A DNA stretch of 64,000 bases from Xanthobacter autotrophicus (GTDB taxonomy: Bacteria > Pseudomonadota > Alphaproteobacteria > Rhizobiales > Xanthobacteraceae). The position numbers and the translations under genes were made by a program. Shown one piece after another: positions 56,325 through 64,000 of this stretch. How positions within the stretch are numbered: position 1 is the stretch's first letter; every line of letters starts with the position of its first letter. The stretch is taken from assembly GCF_029991245.1 (NCBI RefSeq), contig NZ_JAIVFO010000001.1, positions 1 to 64,000 of the forward strand, read 5' to 3'. The notes beneath the pieces were generated by a model. That model did not search any database, had not been told where the DNA came from, and saw nothing but the letters and a program-made list of their open reading frames with translations.

Positions 56325-58022
56325 TCAGGCCGGGCGGGTGACGGGCGGCGGCTCCAGCTGGCCGCGTTCGGCCAGGGCCTCGCGCACCATCTTTTTGGTG
56401 ATCTTGCCGTAGGCGGATTTCGGCAGCGCATCCCAGAAATGGATGCGGCGGGGCATCTTGTAGCGGGCGACCTTGCCGTCGAGGAAGGCGATCAGCTCGT
56501 CTTCGGCAAGGCTTGCCCCCTCGCGCAGCACGCACACCGCCACCCCCACCTCGCCCCACATGGGGTCCGGCACGCCGAGGATGGCCACCTCCGCCACCGC
56601 CGGATGGGTGAGCACCTTCTCTTCCACCTCGCGCGGATAGACGTTGGAGCCGCCCGAGATATACATGTCGGAGGCGCGGCCGGTGATGTAGACGAAGCCC
56701 TCGGCGTCCATGTGGCCGAGGTCGCCGGTGCGGAACCAGCCGTCGCGGAACGCCTTCGCATTGGCTTCCGGGTTGTCGTAATAGCCGGCGAACACGGCCG
56801 GGCCGCAGACGCAGATTTCCCCGGTCTCGAAGGGCTGCACCTCCTCCCCCGCATCGTTCTGGATCTGCACCTGGATGCCGGTGCGCTCGAAGCCGCAGGT
56901 GCCGAGCTTCACGTCGGGACCATCTTCGGGATCATGCAGCGCCGGCGGCAGCACGGTGATGTTGCCGGTGACCTCGCCCAGCCCGAAATACTGCACCAGA
57001 ACCTTGCCCAGCGCCTTCAGCGCCCGCTTCTGGTCCTCCCGATACATGGGCGCGCCGGCATAGATGACGTAGCGCAGGGAGGAATGGTCGTATTTGGCCA
57101 CGGACGGATGCTCGGCCAGCAGCTTGGTGATGGTGGGCACGGTGAACATGTTGGTCACGCGCCACTCTTCCACCAGCCGCCACGCCTCGGCGGGGTCGAA
57201 CTTCTCGGACGGCAGGAGGATGGTCTTCACTGCCCGCGCCACCTGCACCAATTGGTGCACGCCCGCCCCGTGGGACAGCGGCGCCACCACCAGGGAGGCG
57301 TCGGCATTTGTGGTGCCGGGCATCAGGTCGCACAGATGGTTGGTGATGACGAAGGCCATCTGGCCGTGGGTGAGCACCGCCGCCTTGGGCCGCCCGGTGG
57401 TGCCGGAGGTGAAGAAGAACCAGCACGGGTCATCGTGCTCCACGTCCGCCACCTTCACCTTTTCCCCGAGGCGGGCGGCGACGAGATCGGCATAGTCCGG
57501 CCCGAAACCGGCGCCGCCGATGGCGATCACCGCCGCAACGGACGGCGCCTCGGCCAGCACGGCGGGCACATGGTCGGGGAAATCGGCGTGGCAGATCATC
57601 AGCCGCGCCCCCGAGGCGGAGGCGAGATAGGCCACCTCCCCCGGGGTCTGGCGGAAATTGGTGGGCACCCACACCGCGCCGATCCGGAAGGCGGCGAACA
57701 TGCTCTCGAACATTTCGAGGCAGTTCTTGGACTGCACCAGGATGCGGTCGCCCTTGCCCACCCCGCGCTGGGCAAGTTCCGCGGCCATGGCATCCACCCG
57801 CGCCTCCATCTCGCCCCAGGTCACGGTGCGCGCGCCGTCCACGAAACCGATCTCGTCCGGGAAGCGCCGCGCCGCCTGCCGCAGCACATGGGACAGGTTC
57901 ATCACCCGCCGGCTGGAGCGGGCGACCCCGCCCTTGGGGGCGTCGGCGGGCGGGGGCTCGACCGGCTCAGAAGACTCAGAAGGTTCAGAAGACTCAGAAG
58001 GCTCAGAAGACATGGGCATCAC
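56325..58022 (-). CDS. Acyl-CoA synthetase (AMP-forming ligase, ANL superfamily)
   Basis: A 565-residue ligase that activates a carboxylic acid as acyl-adenylate and then acyl-CoA. Core motifs: WFFFTSGTTGRPKAAVLTHG (P-loop), YFGLGEVTGN, WFRTGDLGHMDAEGF, and the catalytic Lys in PKSAYGKITKKMVREAL. The N-terminus is odd: Ser/Glu/Pro repeats (SEPSESSEPSESSEP) precede the normal start region, and the family core begins near MNLSHVLRQAARRFPD at residue 41. So ATG 57902 is an alternative start. Together with the IclR gene, SDR and TRAP transporter it suggests uptake and CoA activation of an organic acid. Confidence 0.88.
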   Translation of the reverse strand: MMPMSSEPSESSEPSESSEPVEPPPADAPKGGVARSSRRVMNLSHVLRQAARRFPDEIGFVDGARTVTWGEMEARVDAMAAELAQRGVGKGDRILVQSKNCLEMFESMFAAFRIGAVWVPTNFRQTPGEVAYLASASGARLMICHADFPDHVPAVLAEAPSVAAVIAIGGAGFGPDYADLVAARLGEKVKVADVEHDDPCWFFFTSGTTGRPKAAVLTHGQMAFVITNHLCDLMPGTTNADASLVVAPLSHGAGVHQLVQVARAVKTILLPSEKFDPAEAWRLVEEWRVTNMFTVPTITKLLAEHPSVAKYDHSSLRYVIYAGAPMYREDQKRALKALGKVLVQYFGLGEVTGNITVLPPALHDPEDGPDVKLGTCGFERTGIQVQIQNDAGEEVQPFETGEICVCGPAVFAGYYDNPEANAKAFRDGWFRTGDLGHMDAEGFVYITGRASDMYISGGSNVYPREVEEKVLTHPAVAEVAILGVPDPMWGEVGVAVCVLREGASLAEDELIAFLDGKVARYKMPRRIHFWDALPKSAYGKITKKMVREALAERGQLEPPPVTRPA

Positions 58023-58110
58023 TCAGTGTGAGAGAGCCGGGGTGGGGGCACCCCTGCGGGACGAACAGGGAGGACAGGACGGCGGCGCTGGCGGTTCAGG
58101 ATGCGCGGCA

Positions 58111-59019
58111 TCACGGCGCCGCCTTGGCAGCGGCACGCCCGTGGGGGCGCACCGTGGGGAGATGCTCGCCGGCCGAGCGGCGGCCGAGGGCGGATTCCAG
58201 CGCTTGCGCCTCGCGCTTCAGCAGGGGCACCAATTCCAGCTGCCGCTCCGGCGAGAGCCGGCTTTCGATGGCGGCGATGGACAGCGCGCCGAGGGGCCGC
58301 CCGTCCGGCCCCAGCACCGGCACGCCGATGCCCCAGGAACCTGCCACATAGAGCCCGGGATTGAGCGCATAGCCGCGGGCGCGGGCATCGGCCACCTGCG
58401 CGCGCAGCACCTCCACGCCGTAGCCGGGATAATGGCCTTCCAGCGCCTCGGCATTGGCGGCGAGCATGCGTTCCACCTCCGCGTCCGGCAATGCGGCGAG
58501 CAGCGCGAGCCCGCCCGCGCCGATGCCCAGCGGATGCCGGTCACCCGCCTGCAGCACATGGGTGCGAATGGGCCAGGTGCCCTCCTCCCGGTGCAGGCAC
58601 ACGCAGAAGGCGCCGCGGGGCACGGAGAGGAAGGCGCAGTCACCGCTGGTGCGGGCGAGGCGGGCGAGGCCGTCGAGCGCGAGGGCATGGATGCCGAAGC
58701 GGGTGCCGGCCAGGGTGCCGAGCACATAGGCTTCCGGCCCCACATGATAGCGCCGCGTCACCTCGTCCTGGTCGAGCAGGCCGGTGCGCACCAGCGCCAG
58801 CAGCACCCGCCGCACGGTGGGCTTGGGCAGGCCGCACAGCCGCACCAGATCGCTGAGCCGCGCGCCTTCGGGGGCCGCGCGGCCCACCGTCAGAAGCAGC
58901 GCCACCGCCCGCTCGATGCTCTGCGTTCCCCCACCCGCGGCTTCGCCTGCGGATAAGCCACCGGCGCGATCCGGCTCGGGGCCGGACCGGACGGCGGGGG
59001 ACTTGTGTGCCCGTCCCAC
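58111..59019 (-). CDS. IclR-family transcriptional regulator
   Basis: A 303-residue regulator. The winged helix (TQSIERAVALLLTVGRAAPE, LSDLVRLCGLPKPTVRRVLL) is followed by the IclR effector domain (GIGAGGLALLAALPDAEVER, GWGIG-type SWGIGVPVLGPDGRPLGAL). The start is GTG 59019, with GGGAGAG just upstream; the frame to 59073 would extend into the operator. It is divergent from the TRAP transporter and 88 bases before the acyl-CoA synthetase. It is expected to control both directions via the two matched operators. Confidence 0.9.
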   Translation of the reverse strand: MGRAHKSPAVRSGPEPDRAGGLSAGEAAGGGTQSIERAVALLLTVGRAAPEGARLSDLVRLCGLPKPTVRRVLLALVRTGLLDQDEVTRRYHVGPEAYVLGTLAGTRFGIHALALDGLARLARTSGDCAFLSVPRGAFCVCLHREEGTWPIRTHVLQAGDRHPLGIGAGGLALLAALPDAEVERMLAANAEALEGHYPGYGVEVLRAQVADARARGYALNPGLYVAGSWGIGVPVLGPDGRPLGALSIAAIESRLSPERQLELVPLLKREAQALESALGRRSAGEHLPTVRPHGRAAAKAAP

Positions 59020-59033
59020 GCGCTCTCCCGTGA

Positions 59034-59048
59034 TCCAGTATATGGACC
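59034..59048. promoter_or_regulatory. IclR operator, regulator-proximal copy
   Basis: TCCAGTATATGGACC, an AT-centred partial dyad (TCCA-n5-TGGA), 15 bases upstream of the iclR start. It is an exact inverted copy of the site at 59153-59167, which supports binding by the same protein. Confidence 0.75.
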
Positions 59049-59152
59049 TAGATCTTGATATGGTTGAGACCACCGCAGCGCAGCGTCTTCAACGACCATA
59101 ATGGGCTTGCGAAAATCCCACAAGCGGGCCAGCATGGGCCGCAGGGATATGA

Positions 59153-59167
59153 GGTCCATATACTGGA
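59153..59167. promoter_or_regulatory. IclR operator, transporter-proximal copy
   Basis: GGTCCATATACTGGA, containing the dyad GTCCA-TATAC-TGGAC (extended by one base at 59168). It is the exact inverted complement of 59034-59048 and lies 46 bases before the dctP start. Two identical sites 104 bases apart allow looping or independent control of both divergent promoters. Confidence 0.75.
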
Positions 59168-59213
59168 CCCAAAGGAAACCGGTCCGAACGGACCGCCAGG
59201 AGGAGCTGCCAGC

Positions 59214-60260
59214 ATGATGTTGACCCGTCGCACCCTTTTCAAGGCCGGCGCGGCCGGAGCGCTCTTCAAGGCCGGCGCGGCCGGAGCCCTTGCGGGCGGC
59301 GTCTTCGCCCCCTTCGTCGCGCGCGCGCAGGACGCGGAATTCTCCTACAAATACGCCAACAACCTGCCGGTCACGCACCCCATGAACGTGCGCGCGGGCG
59401 AGATGGTGGAGAAGATCAAGGCTGAGACGCGGGGCCGCGTCGAGATCAAGGTGTTCCCCTCCAGCCAGCTCGGCGGCGACACCGACATGCTGAGCCAGCT
59501 GCGCTCGGGCGGCATCGAGTTCTTCACCCTCTCCCCGCTTATCCTCTCCACCCTGATCCCGAACGCCTCGGTGAGCGGCATCGGCTTCGCCTTCCCTGAC
59601 TACGCCACCGTGTGGAAGGCCATGGACGGTGATCTCGGCGCCTATGTGCGCGGCCAGATCTCCAAGGCTGGCATCGTCGCCATGGATAATATCTGGGACA
59701 ACGGCTTCCGCCAGATCACCACCTCCACCCGGCCCATCGAGACCGCCGCCGACCTCAAGGGCCTGAAGATCCGCGTGCCGGTGTCGCCGTTGTGGACCTC
59801 CATGTTCCGGGCCTTCGACAGCGCCCCCGCGAGCCTCAACTTCGCCGAGGTCTACACCGCGCTCCAGACCCGCACCGTGGACGCACAGGAGAACCCGCTC
59901 GCCATCATCGCCACGGCGAAGCTCTACGAGGTGCAGAAATACTGCTCCATCACCAACCACATGTGGGACGGCTTCTGGTTCCTGGCCAACCGCCGCGCCT
60001 TCGAGCGCCTGCCGGACGACCTGCGCGCCATCGTGGCGAAGAACATCAACGCCGCCGGCCTGAAGGAGCGCGAGGACGTGCTCGCGCTCAACAATACCCT
60101 GCGCAAGGAACTGAGCGAGAAGGGCCTCACCTTCAACGAGCCCAAGGTGGACTCGTTCCGCGAGCAACTGCGCAAGGCCGGCTTCTATTCCGAGTGGAAG
60201 GGCAAGTTCGGCGACGAGGCCTGGTCCATCCTCGAAAGCTATACCGGCAAGCTGTCCTGA
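59214..60260 (+). CDS. dctP: TRAP transporter solute-binding protein (DctP family)
   Basis: A 348-residue periplasmic binding protein. A twin-arginine-like signal (LTRRTLFKAGAAG) is followed by AGGVFAPFVARAQ as cleavage region. The mature part has YANNLPVTHPMNVRAGEM, FPSSQLGGDTDMLSQLRSGG, and the binding-site region GLKIRVPVSPLWTSMFRAF with conserved Arg, then NFAEVYTALQTRTVDAQENP. Ligands are usually C4 or other organic acids. The start is ATG 59214 after AGGAGGAGC. The signal peptide carries a 27-base in-frame tandem duplication. Confidence 0.93.
   Translation: MMLTRRTLFKAGAAGALFKAGAAGALAGGVFAPFVARAQDAEFSYKYANNLPVTHPMNVRAGEMVEKIKAETRGRVEIKVFPSSQLGGDTDMLSQLRSGGIEFFTLSPLILSTLIPNASVSGIGFAFPDYATVWKAMDGDLGAYVRGQISKAGIVAMDNIWDNGFRQITTSTRPIETAADLKGLKIRVPVSPLWTSMFRAFDSAPASLNFAEVYTALQTRTVDAQENPLAIIATAKLYEVQKYCSITNHMWDGFWFLANRRAFERLPDDLRAIVAKNINAAGLKEREDVLALNNTLRKELSEKGLTFNEPKVDSFREQLRKAGFYSEWKGKFGDEAWSILESYTGKLS
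59235..59288 (+). repeat. 27-bp tandem duplication in the dctP signal peptide
   Basis: Two adjacent 27-base units (59235-59261 and 59262-59288), both encoding LFKAGAAGA and differing at only three positions. They lengthen the hydrophobic part of the export signal by nine residues. The near identity indicates a recent duplication. Confidence 0.9.
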
Positions 60261-60478
60261 GGGCGGCGGTTCGCCGTCCGAAGGGCGCCCGCTCCCCTCC
60301 AGCGCGCCATCCCCCGGCGGGTCCGGGGGATCCGCGCTGGCCGGCCGCGACCGCGGGTGAGTGGACGCCCGGGGGCCGATCGGGGCAAGACATCCCCGCA
60401 TGACACACTGAAAGGCACTCCGCCGGGGCGAACCAGGGCGGCCGTGCGCCTTTTGAATACCGTAACGGAACCCTCGCC

Positions 60479-62335
60479 ATGGCCTCCGCCGACGACCTCC
60501 TGCCCCTCGCCGCCGGGACCGACGCGCGCCGCGGCTCGGCCTTCATGCGGCCGGTGGAGGCCCTCGCCGCGCTGCTGCTCGTGGTGGTGGTCGGCCTGCT
60601 TTTGGCCGGCGCGCTCTCGCGCTATCTGCTGGCGCTGCCCATCATCTGGGGCGACGAGGTCGCCTCCATCTGCTTCATCTGGCTCGCCATGCTGGGCTCG
60701 GTCATCGCCATCGACCGCAACGAGCACCTGCGCCTGACCCTGTTCCTCGGCCTGCTGCCGCGCCATGCCCGACGCTACGTGGATACGCTCGCCCTGCTGC
60801 TGGTCGCGGCCCTGCTGCTGGCGCTGGCCTATCCGGCCTACGACTATGCGTCGGAAGAAAGCTTCATCACCCTGCCCGCCCTCGGCATTCCCGGCAGCGT
60901 GCGCGCCGCGGCCCTGCCGGTGGGCATCTGCGCCATGGCGGCACTGGCCGTGGCCGCCGCCGTGCGACGCTCCACGGTGCGCGACCTTGCCCTCGCCCTC
61001 GGCGTCATCGCCCTGGTGATCGGGGCGCTCTGGCTCGCAAGCCCGGCCCTGATGAAGGCCGGCAACACCGCCATCGTCATCTGCCTCGTGGGCTTCGTGG
61101 TGGTGGCGCTGGCGGCCGGCGTGCCCATCGCCTTCTGCTTCGGCATCGGCACCGCCTCCTATCTCGCCTTCGCCACCCGCGTGCCGCTCATCGTGATGAT
61201 CGGGCGCATGGACGAGGGCATGTCCAGCCTCATCCTGCTGTCGGTGCCGGTGTTCGTGCTGCTCGGCTGCATCCTCGACCATACCGGCATGGGCAAGGCG
61301 ATCGTGGATTTCCTCGCCTCCCTGCTCGGCCATGTGAAGGCCGGCATGTCCTATGTGCTGCTGGGCTCGCTGTTCGTGGTCTCGGGTATTTCCGGCTCCA
61401 AGGTCTCCGACATGGCAACCGTGGCCCCGGCCCTGTTCCCGGAGATGAAGCGGCGCGGCCACAAGCCGAGGGAGATGATCGCGCTCCTCGCCACCGGCGC
61501 CGCCATGGCCGATACGGTGCCGCCCTCCATCGTGCTGATCGTGCTCGGCTCGGTGGCGGGGGTGTCCATCGCGGCCCTGTTCACCTCCGGCTTCGTGGTG
61601 GCCATGGTGCTACTCGCCGTGCTTGCCGCGCTGGCGCGCCTGAAGGCGCGGGACGAGGACATGACCGGCGTCACCCGCCCCTCCGCCAGCCTGGTCTGGC
61701 GCACCCTGCTGGTGGCCGCGCCGGCGCTGGTGCTGCCCTTCCTCATCCGCAGCGCGGTGAGTGGCGGCGTCGCCACCGCCACCGAGGTATCCACCATCGC
61801 CGTGGTCTATGCGCTGTTCGTGGGCATGGTGCTTTATGGCGGCATCTCGGCGCGCACCTTCTACCGCATGCTGGTGGAGACGGCGGCCCTCACCGGGGCC
61901 ATCCTCGTCATCCTCGCCTGCGCGGTGGCCATGGCCTGGGCCATCACCCAGGCCGGCATCGCCAACGAGCTGGCCAGCCTGATGGCGAGCCTGCCCGGCG
62001 GCTGGATCGGCTTCATGGCGGTGAGCATCGTGGTGTTCCTGGTGCTGGGCTGCATCCTGGAAGGCCTGCCGGCCATCGTGCTCATGGCGCCGCTGATGTA
62101 TCCCATCGCCCGCAAGCTGGGTATCAACGACGTGCACTATTCCATGGTCATCGTCACGGCCATGAACATCGGCCTGATGACGCCGCCCATCGGCATCGGC
62201 TTCTTCCTCGCCTGCAAGATCGGCAACGTCTCGCCCGACGAGGCCATCGGCGCCATCTGGCCCTATCTGGTGGCGCTGTTCGCCGGGCTGGTGCTGGTGG
62301 CGGCGGTGCCGTGGATCTCCATCGGCATGTTGTGA
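60479..62335 (+). CDS. dctQM: Fused TRAP transporter membrane protein (DctQ-DctM)
   Basis: A 618-residue inner-membrane protein with about sixteen helices. Residues 1-~165 are the small DctQ subunit (IIWGDEVASICFIWLAMLGS, IDRNEHLRLTLF). The remainder is the large DctM permease (AAGVPIAFCFGIGTASYLAF, VSGISGSKVSDMATVAPALF, ADTVPPSIVLIVLGSVAGVS, GLMTPPIGIGFFLA). Natural DctQM fusions are known. It follows dctP by 218 bases and forms the sodium-driven uptake system with it. The gap has no gene. Confidence 0.93.
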   Translation: MASADDLLPLAAGTDARRGSAFMRPVEALAALLLVVVVGLLLAGALSRYLLALPIIWGDEVASICFIWLAMLGSVIAIDRNEHLRLTLFLGLLPRHARRYVDTLALLLVAALLLALAYPAYDYASEESFITLPALGIPGSVRAAALPVGICAMAALAVAAAVRRSTVRDLALALGVIALVIGALWLASPALMKAGNTAIVICLVGFVVVALAAGVPIAFCFGIGTASYLAFATRVPLIVMIGRMDEGMSSLILLSVPVFVLLGCILDHTGMGKAIVDFLASLLGHVKAGMSYVLLGSLFVVSGISGSKVSDMATVAPALFPEMKRRGHKPREMIALLATGAAMADTVPPSIVLIVLGSVAGVSIAALFTSGFVVAMVLLAVLAALARLKARDEDMTGVTRPSASLVWRTLLVAAPALVLPFLIRSAVSGGVATATEVSTIAVVYALFVGMVLYGGISARTFYRMLVETAALTGAILVILACAVAMAWAITQAGIANELASLMASLPGGWIGFMAVSIVVFLVLGCILEGLPAIVLMAPLMYPIARKLGINDVHYSMVIVTAMNIGLMTPPIGIGFFLACKIGNVSPDEAIGAIWPYLVALFAGLVLVAAVPWISIGML

Positions 62336-62380
62336 GAGATGGAGCACCGGGCGCGGCAGGGCCCGCACCCGGCGCAAACC

Positions 62381-63355
62381 TTACGCCGCCGCGTGGCAGC
62401 GCTCCAGCGCCCAGCGCACCAGCTTGCGCACATCCGGGTCGGGATCGTCGAAGGCGGCTTCCAGCGCGCCGACGGCGGCGGGATCGGCGATCTCGCCCAG
62501 CGCCGCGGCGGCTTCCTTGCGCACATTGCTCAAGGGATGCGACAGCGCCTCCGCCACCACCGGCACGGCGGTGCGGGCCTTCAGCTTGCCGAGCGCGTTC
62601 ACCGCCTTGGCCTGCACCTGCCAGCTGTCGTCGTTGGCGGCGAGCATCAGCGGGTCCACCGCCTCAGGCAGCCTGGCCTTGCCGATGGAGAAGGCGGCTT
62701 CCTCGCGCACCTGCCAATGGGCATCCTTCAGCCCGGCAACGAGGGCGGGCACGCCCGGCGTGCCGCTGCGCACGAACACGAGGGCCGCCATCACCGCCCG
62801 GCGCACCGCGGCTTCCGGATCGGTGGCCGCCAGCAGCAGCGCCGGCAGCGCCGCATCCGCCTTCAGGTAGCCGAGCACGCCCAGCGCCTCGCGCCGCACG
62901 GCGATCTCCGGATCGCAGAGGGCTTCCAGCGCCACCGGCATGGCGGCGGGGTCCTGCATGTCGCGCAGGGCCCGAAGCGCGGCGGCACGCACGAAGGCCG
63001 CCTGCGGACCGCTGCGCTCCTGCGCCCGTTCGATGAGGCGCGGCGCGGAGCCCGGCTCCTTCTTATCGGCGAGGCTCTCGATGGCGGCAAGGCGCACCGC
63101 CTCCGCCGCATCGTCCAGCGCCGCGATCAGGCCGAGGGCGGCGGGCAGGCCGGAATGCTCGTCGAGGGCCTTGGCGGCCGCCTCGCGCACGCCGGCATCC
63201 TCGTCCTTCAGGCCGGCGAGCAGCAGTTCCACCGCCTGCGGGTCCACGCTCTCGGCGAGGGTGAGCATGGCGACGCGGCGGATGCCGGGGTCGGCGTCGC
63301 GGGCGCGCTCCGCCACGGCATCGAAATCGTCGTCGAAATCATCGAACAGGGCCAT
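62381..63355 (-). CDS. HEAT-repeat protein associated with a flavoprotein-ferredoxin operon
   Basis: A 324-residue soluble protein made of about nine HEAT/PBS-lyase-type repeats. Examples are DEDAGVREAAAKALDEH, DPEIAVRREALGVLGYLK, DPEAAVRRAVMAALVF, DAHWQVREEAAFSIGKA, DDSWQVQAKAVNALGKLK and HPLSNVRKEAAAALGEIA. It begins MALFDDFDDDFDAVAERARD after the ferredoxin stop (8-base gap) and is co-transcribed with it. It probably acts as a scaffold or maturation factor for the flavoprotein/ferredoxin pair; no catalytic motif is present. Confidence 0.85.
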   Translation of the reverse strand: MALFDDFDDDFDAVAERARDADPGIRRVAMLTLAESVDPQAVELLLAGLKDEDAGVREAAAKALDEHSGLPAALGLIAALDDAAEAVRLAAIESLADKKEPGSAPRLIERAQERSGPQAAFVRAAALRALRDMQDPAAMPVALEALCDPEIAVRREALGVLGYLKADAALPALLLAATDPEAAVRRAVMAALVFVRSGTPGVPALVAGLKDAHWQVREEAAFSIGKARLPEAVDPLMLAANDDSWQVQAKAVNALGKLKARTAVPVVAEALSHPLSNVRKEAAAALGEIADPAAVGALEAAFDDPDPDVRKLVRWALERCHAAA

Positions 63356-63363
63356 GGCTCGCC

Positions 63364-63597
63364 TCAGCGCAGGAGATAGGGGATTTCGACCTTCACCGCC
63401 CCGGTGGGGCAGTCCACCTCGCACGGCATGCAGTACCAGCACTCGTCGTACTTCATGTGCGCCTTGCCGGAGGCGGGATTGATGGCGAGCACGTCGAGGG
63501 GGCACACGTCGATGCAGACGCGGCAGCCCTTCTCGGCGATGCATTTCTCGTCATCGACCGTGACCGGCACGGAGGTGGGGTGGTTGGCGAACGGCAT
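63364..63597 (-). CDS. Small dicluster ferredoxin (AprB-like N-terminal module)
   Basis: A 77-residue protein with eight cysteines in two groups: CIAEKGCRVCIDVCPLD (C-x5-C-x2-C-x3-C) and CWYCMPCEVDCPTG (C-x2-C-x2-C-x3-C). It is predicted to bind two [4Fe-4S] clusters. The expanded spacing in the first motif and the aromatic CWYC resemble the beta subunit of adenylylsulfate reductase without its C-terminal tail. Located between the flavoprotein and HEAT genes, it is the likely electron carrier of that flavoprotein. Confidence 0.9.
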   Translation of the reverse strand: MPFANHPTSVPVTVDDEKCIAEKGCRVCIDVCPLDVLAINPASGKAHMKYDECWYCMPCEVDCPTGAVKVEIPYLLR

Positions 63598-63630
63598 GGG
63601 GCAGGCTCCGAAATCTCGAATTCTGGAAGG

Positions 63631-64000
63631 TCACTCGGCGGCGAGCGCCGGGGTGCGCAGCTGGTGGTAGGCGCCCATCTCCTCCTCGGGGATGTCGACC
63701 ACATAGGGATCCACCGCGCGCTTCCTGTTGGCCATGCGGCCGAACTCGTCCTTGTAGAGCAGCGTGTGGCAGAACCAGTTCTCGTTGTCGGTGGCCGGGT
63801 GGTCCACGCGCCAGTGGTAGAGGCCCCAGCGGCTCTCGGTGCGGTAGAGCGAGGCGGCGGCGGCCATGTCGGCGCAATCGAGGATGGATTGCAGCTCCAG
63901 CGCCCGCATCAATTCATGGGGATCCTTCACGCACACCGCATTGAGATCCTCGCGGATCTCGGCGAAGCGCGCCTGGGCGATGCGATACTTGGCGGTGACC
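63631..64000 (-). CDS. C-terminal part of an AprA/fumarate reductase-like FAD flavoprotein (5' end beyond window)
   Basis: The last ~123 residues of a flavoprotein are visible; the frame is open to the window edge. Visible motifs: ELQSILDCADMAAAASLYR, RTESRWGLYHWRVDHP and NENWFCHTLLYKDEFGRMAN. The ESRWGxYHxRxDxP-like capping sequence with NWFCHT is typical of the adenylylsulfate-reductase alpha / fumarate-reductase flavoprotein group. The ferredoxin gene follows by 33 bases, then the HEAT gene. The substrate (APS or sulfur compound versus an organic acid) cannot be decided from the C-terminus. Confidence 0.8.
   Translation of the reverse strand, partial: VTAKYRIAQARFAEIREDLNAVCVKDPHELMRALELQSILDCADMAAAASLYRTESRWGLYHWRVDHPATDNENWFCHTLLYKDEFGRMANRKRAVDPYVVDIPEEEMGAYHQLRTPALAAE

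Noticed and set aside
55047-58031. A 994-codon plus-strand frame crossing glpD, the inverted repeat, the SDR and the acyl-CoA synthetase
   Set aside because: It spans several unrelated genes on the other strand and has shadow-like composition.

Overview
The window looks like a chromosomal segment of a high-GC alphaproteobacterium of the order Hyphomicrobiales (Rhizobiales), plausibly the Xanthobacter/Azorhizobium/Ancylobacter group. The evidence is gene content: a chvI-chvG-hprK-EIIA(Man)-HPr cluster facing pckA, a MucR regulator, CpdR next to N-formylglutamate amidohydrolase, a ROSE-like RNA thermometer before a small heat-shock gene, an Omp19-like lipoprotein, tandem alpha-r15/AbcR-like small RNA loci, and the interspersed palindromes typical of this order. 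The family assignment is inference; no rRNA gene is present.

Layout. 1-1.6 kb is accessory debris: the end of an IS21-like element abuts the last ~60 codons of an ABC-transporter binding-protein gene, followed by an NAD(P)-binding oxidoreductase that seems to have lost its start codon, up to a tRNA-Arg(ACG) gene. 1.8-10.2 kb (mostly minus strand) holds an orphan histidine kinase, HPr, EIIA, HPr kinase, the ChvG/ChvI envelope two-component system, hugZ and pckA. 10.3-13.8 kb has mucR, msrB and an S9 oligopeptidase. 14.0-22.0 kb is an envelope and housekeeping run: lptF, lptG, lptD, surA-like, pdxA, rsmA. 22.1-27.9 kb is a methionine-cycle operon (sahR-like repressor, metF, metH) with a perfect palindrome over the sahR start.

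28-41 kb contains an L,D-transpeptidase with a repetitive linker, an HdeD-like membrane protein, a TetR-controlled RND efflux pair, a BNR-repeat protein with a MoaD/ThiS-like partner, a D-2-hydroxyacid dehydrogenase, an Hsp20 gene, a small exported repeat protein and a lysophospholipase-like hydrolase. 41.3-45 kb has hisN, two sRNA genes in one gene-poor gap, N-formylglutamate amidohydrolase, cpdR and tRNA-Val(GAC). 45-52 kb has a lanmodulin-like EF-hand protein, a possibly foreign glycosyltransferase, hemH, a 58-codon ORF, an Ada-like methyltransferase, an SDR, an Omp19/Inh-type lipoprotein and bluB. 52.2-55.2 kb is glpD-glpK. 55.5-62.3 kb is an IclR-centred catabolic locus (SDR, acyl-CoA synthetase, IclR, TRAP transporter) with matched operators at both divergent promoters. 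From 62.4 kb to the window edge lies an AprA-like flavoprotein / ferredoxin / HEAT-repeat operon.

Most interesting for follow-up: the lanmodulin-like protein, the flavoprotein-ferredoxin-HEAT module, the BNR/MoaD pair, the tandem sRNAs, the ROSE thermometer, the HPr with a His/Met/Cys-rich N-terminal extension, and the start-codon-less oxidoreductase. Family calls rest on recognised motifs and gene order; no database search was run.
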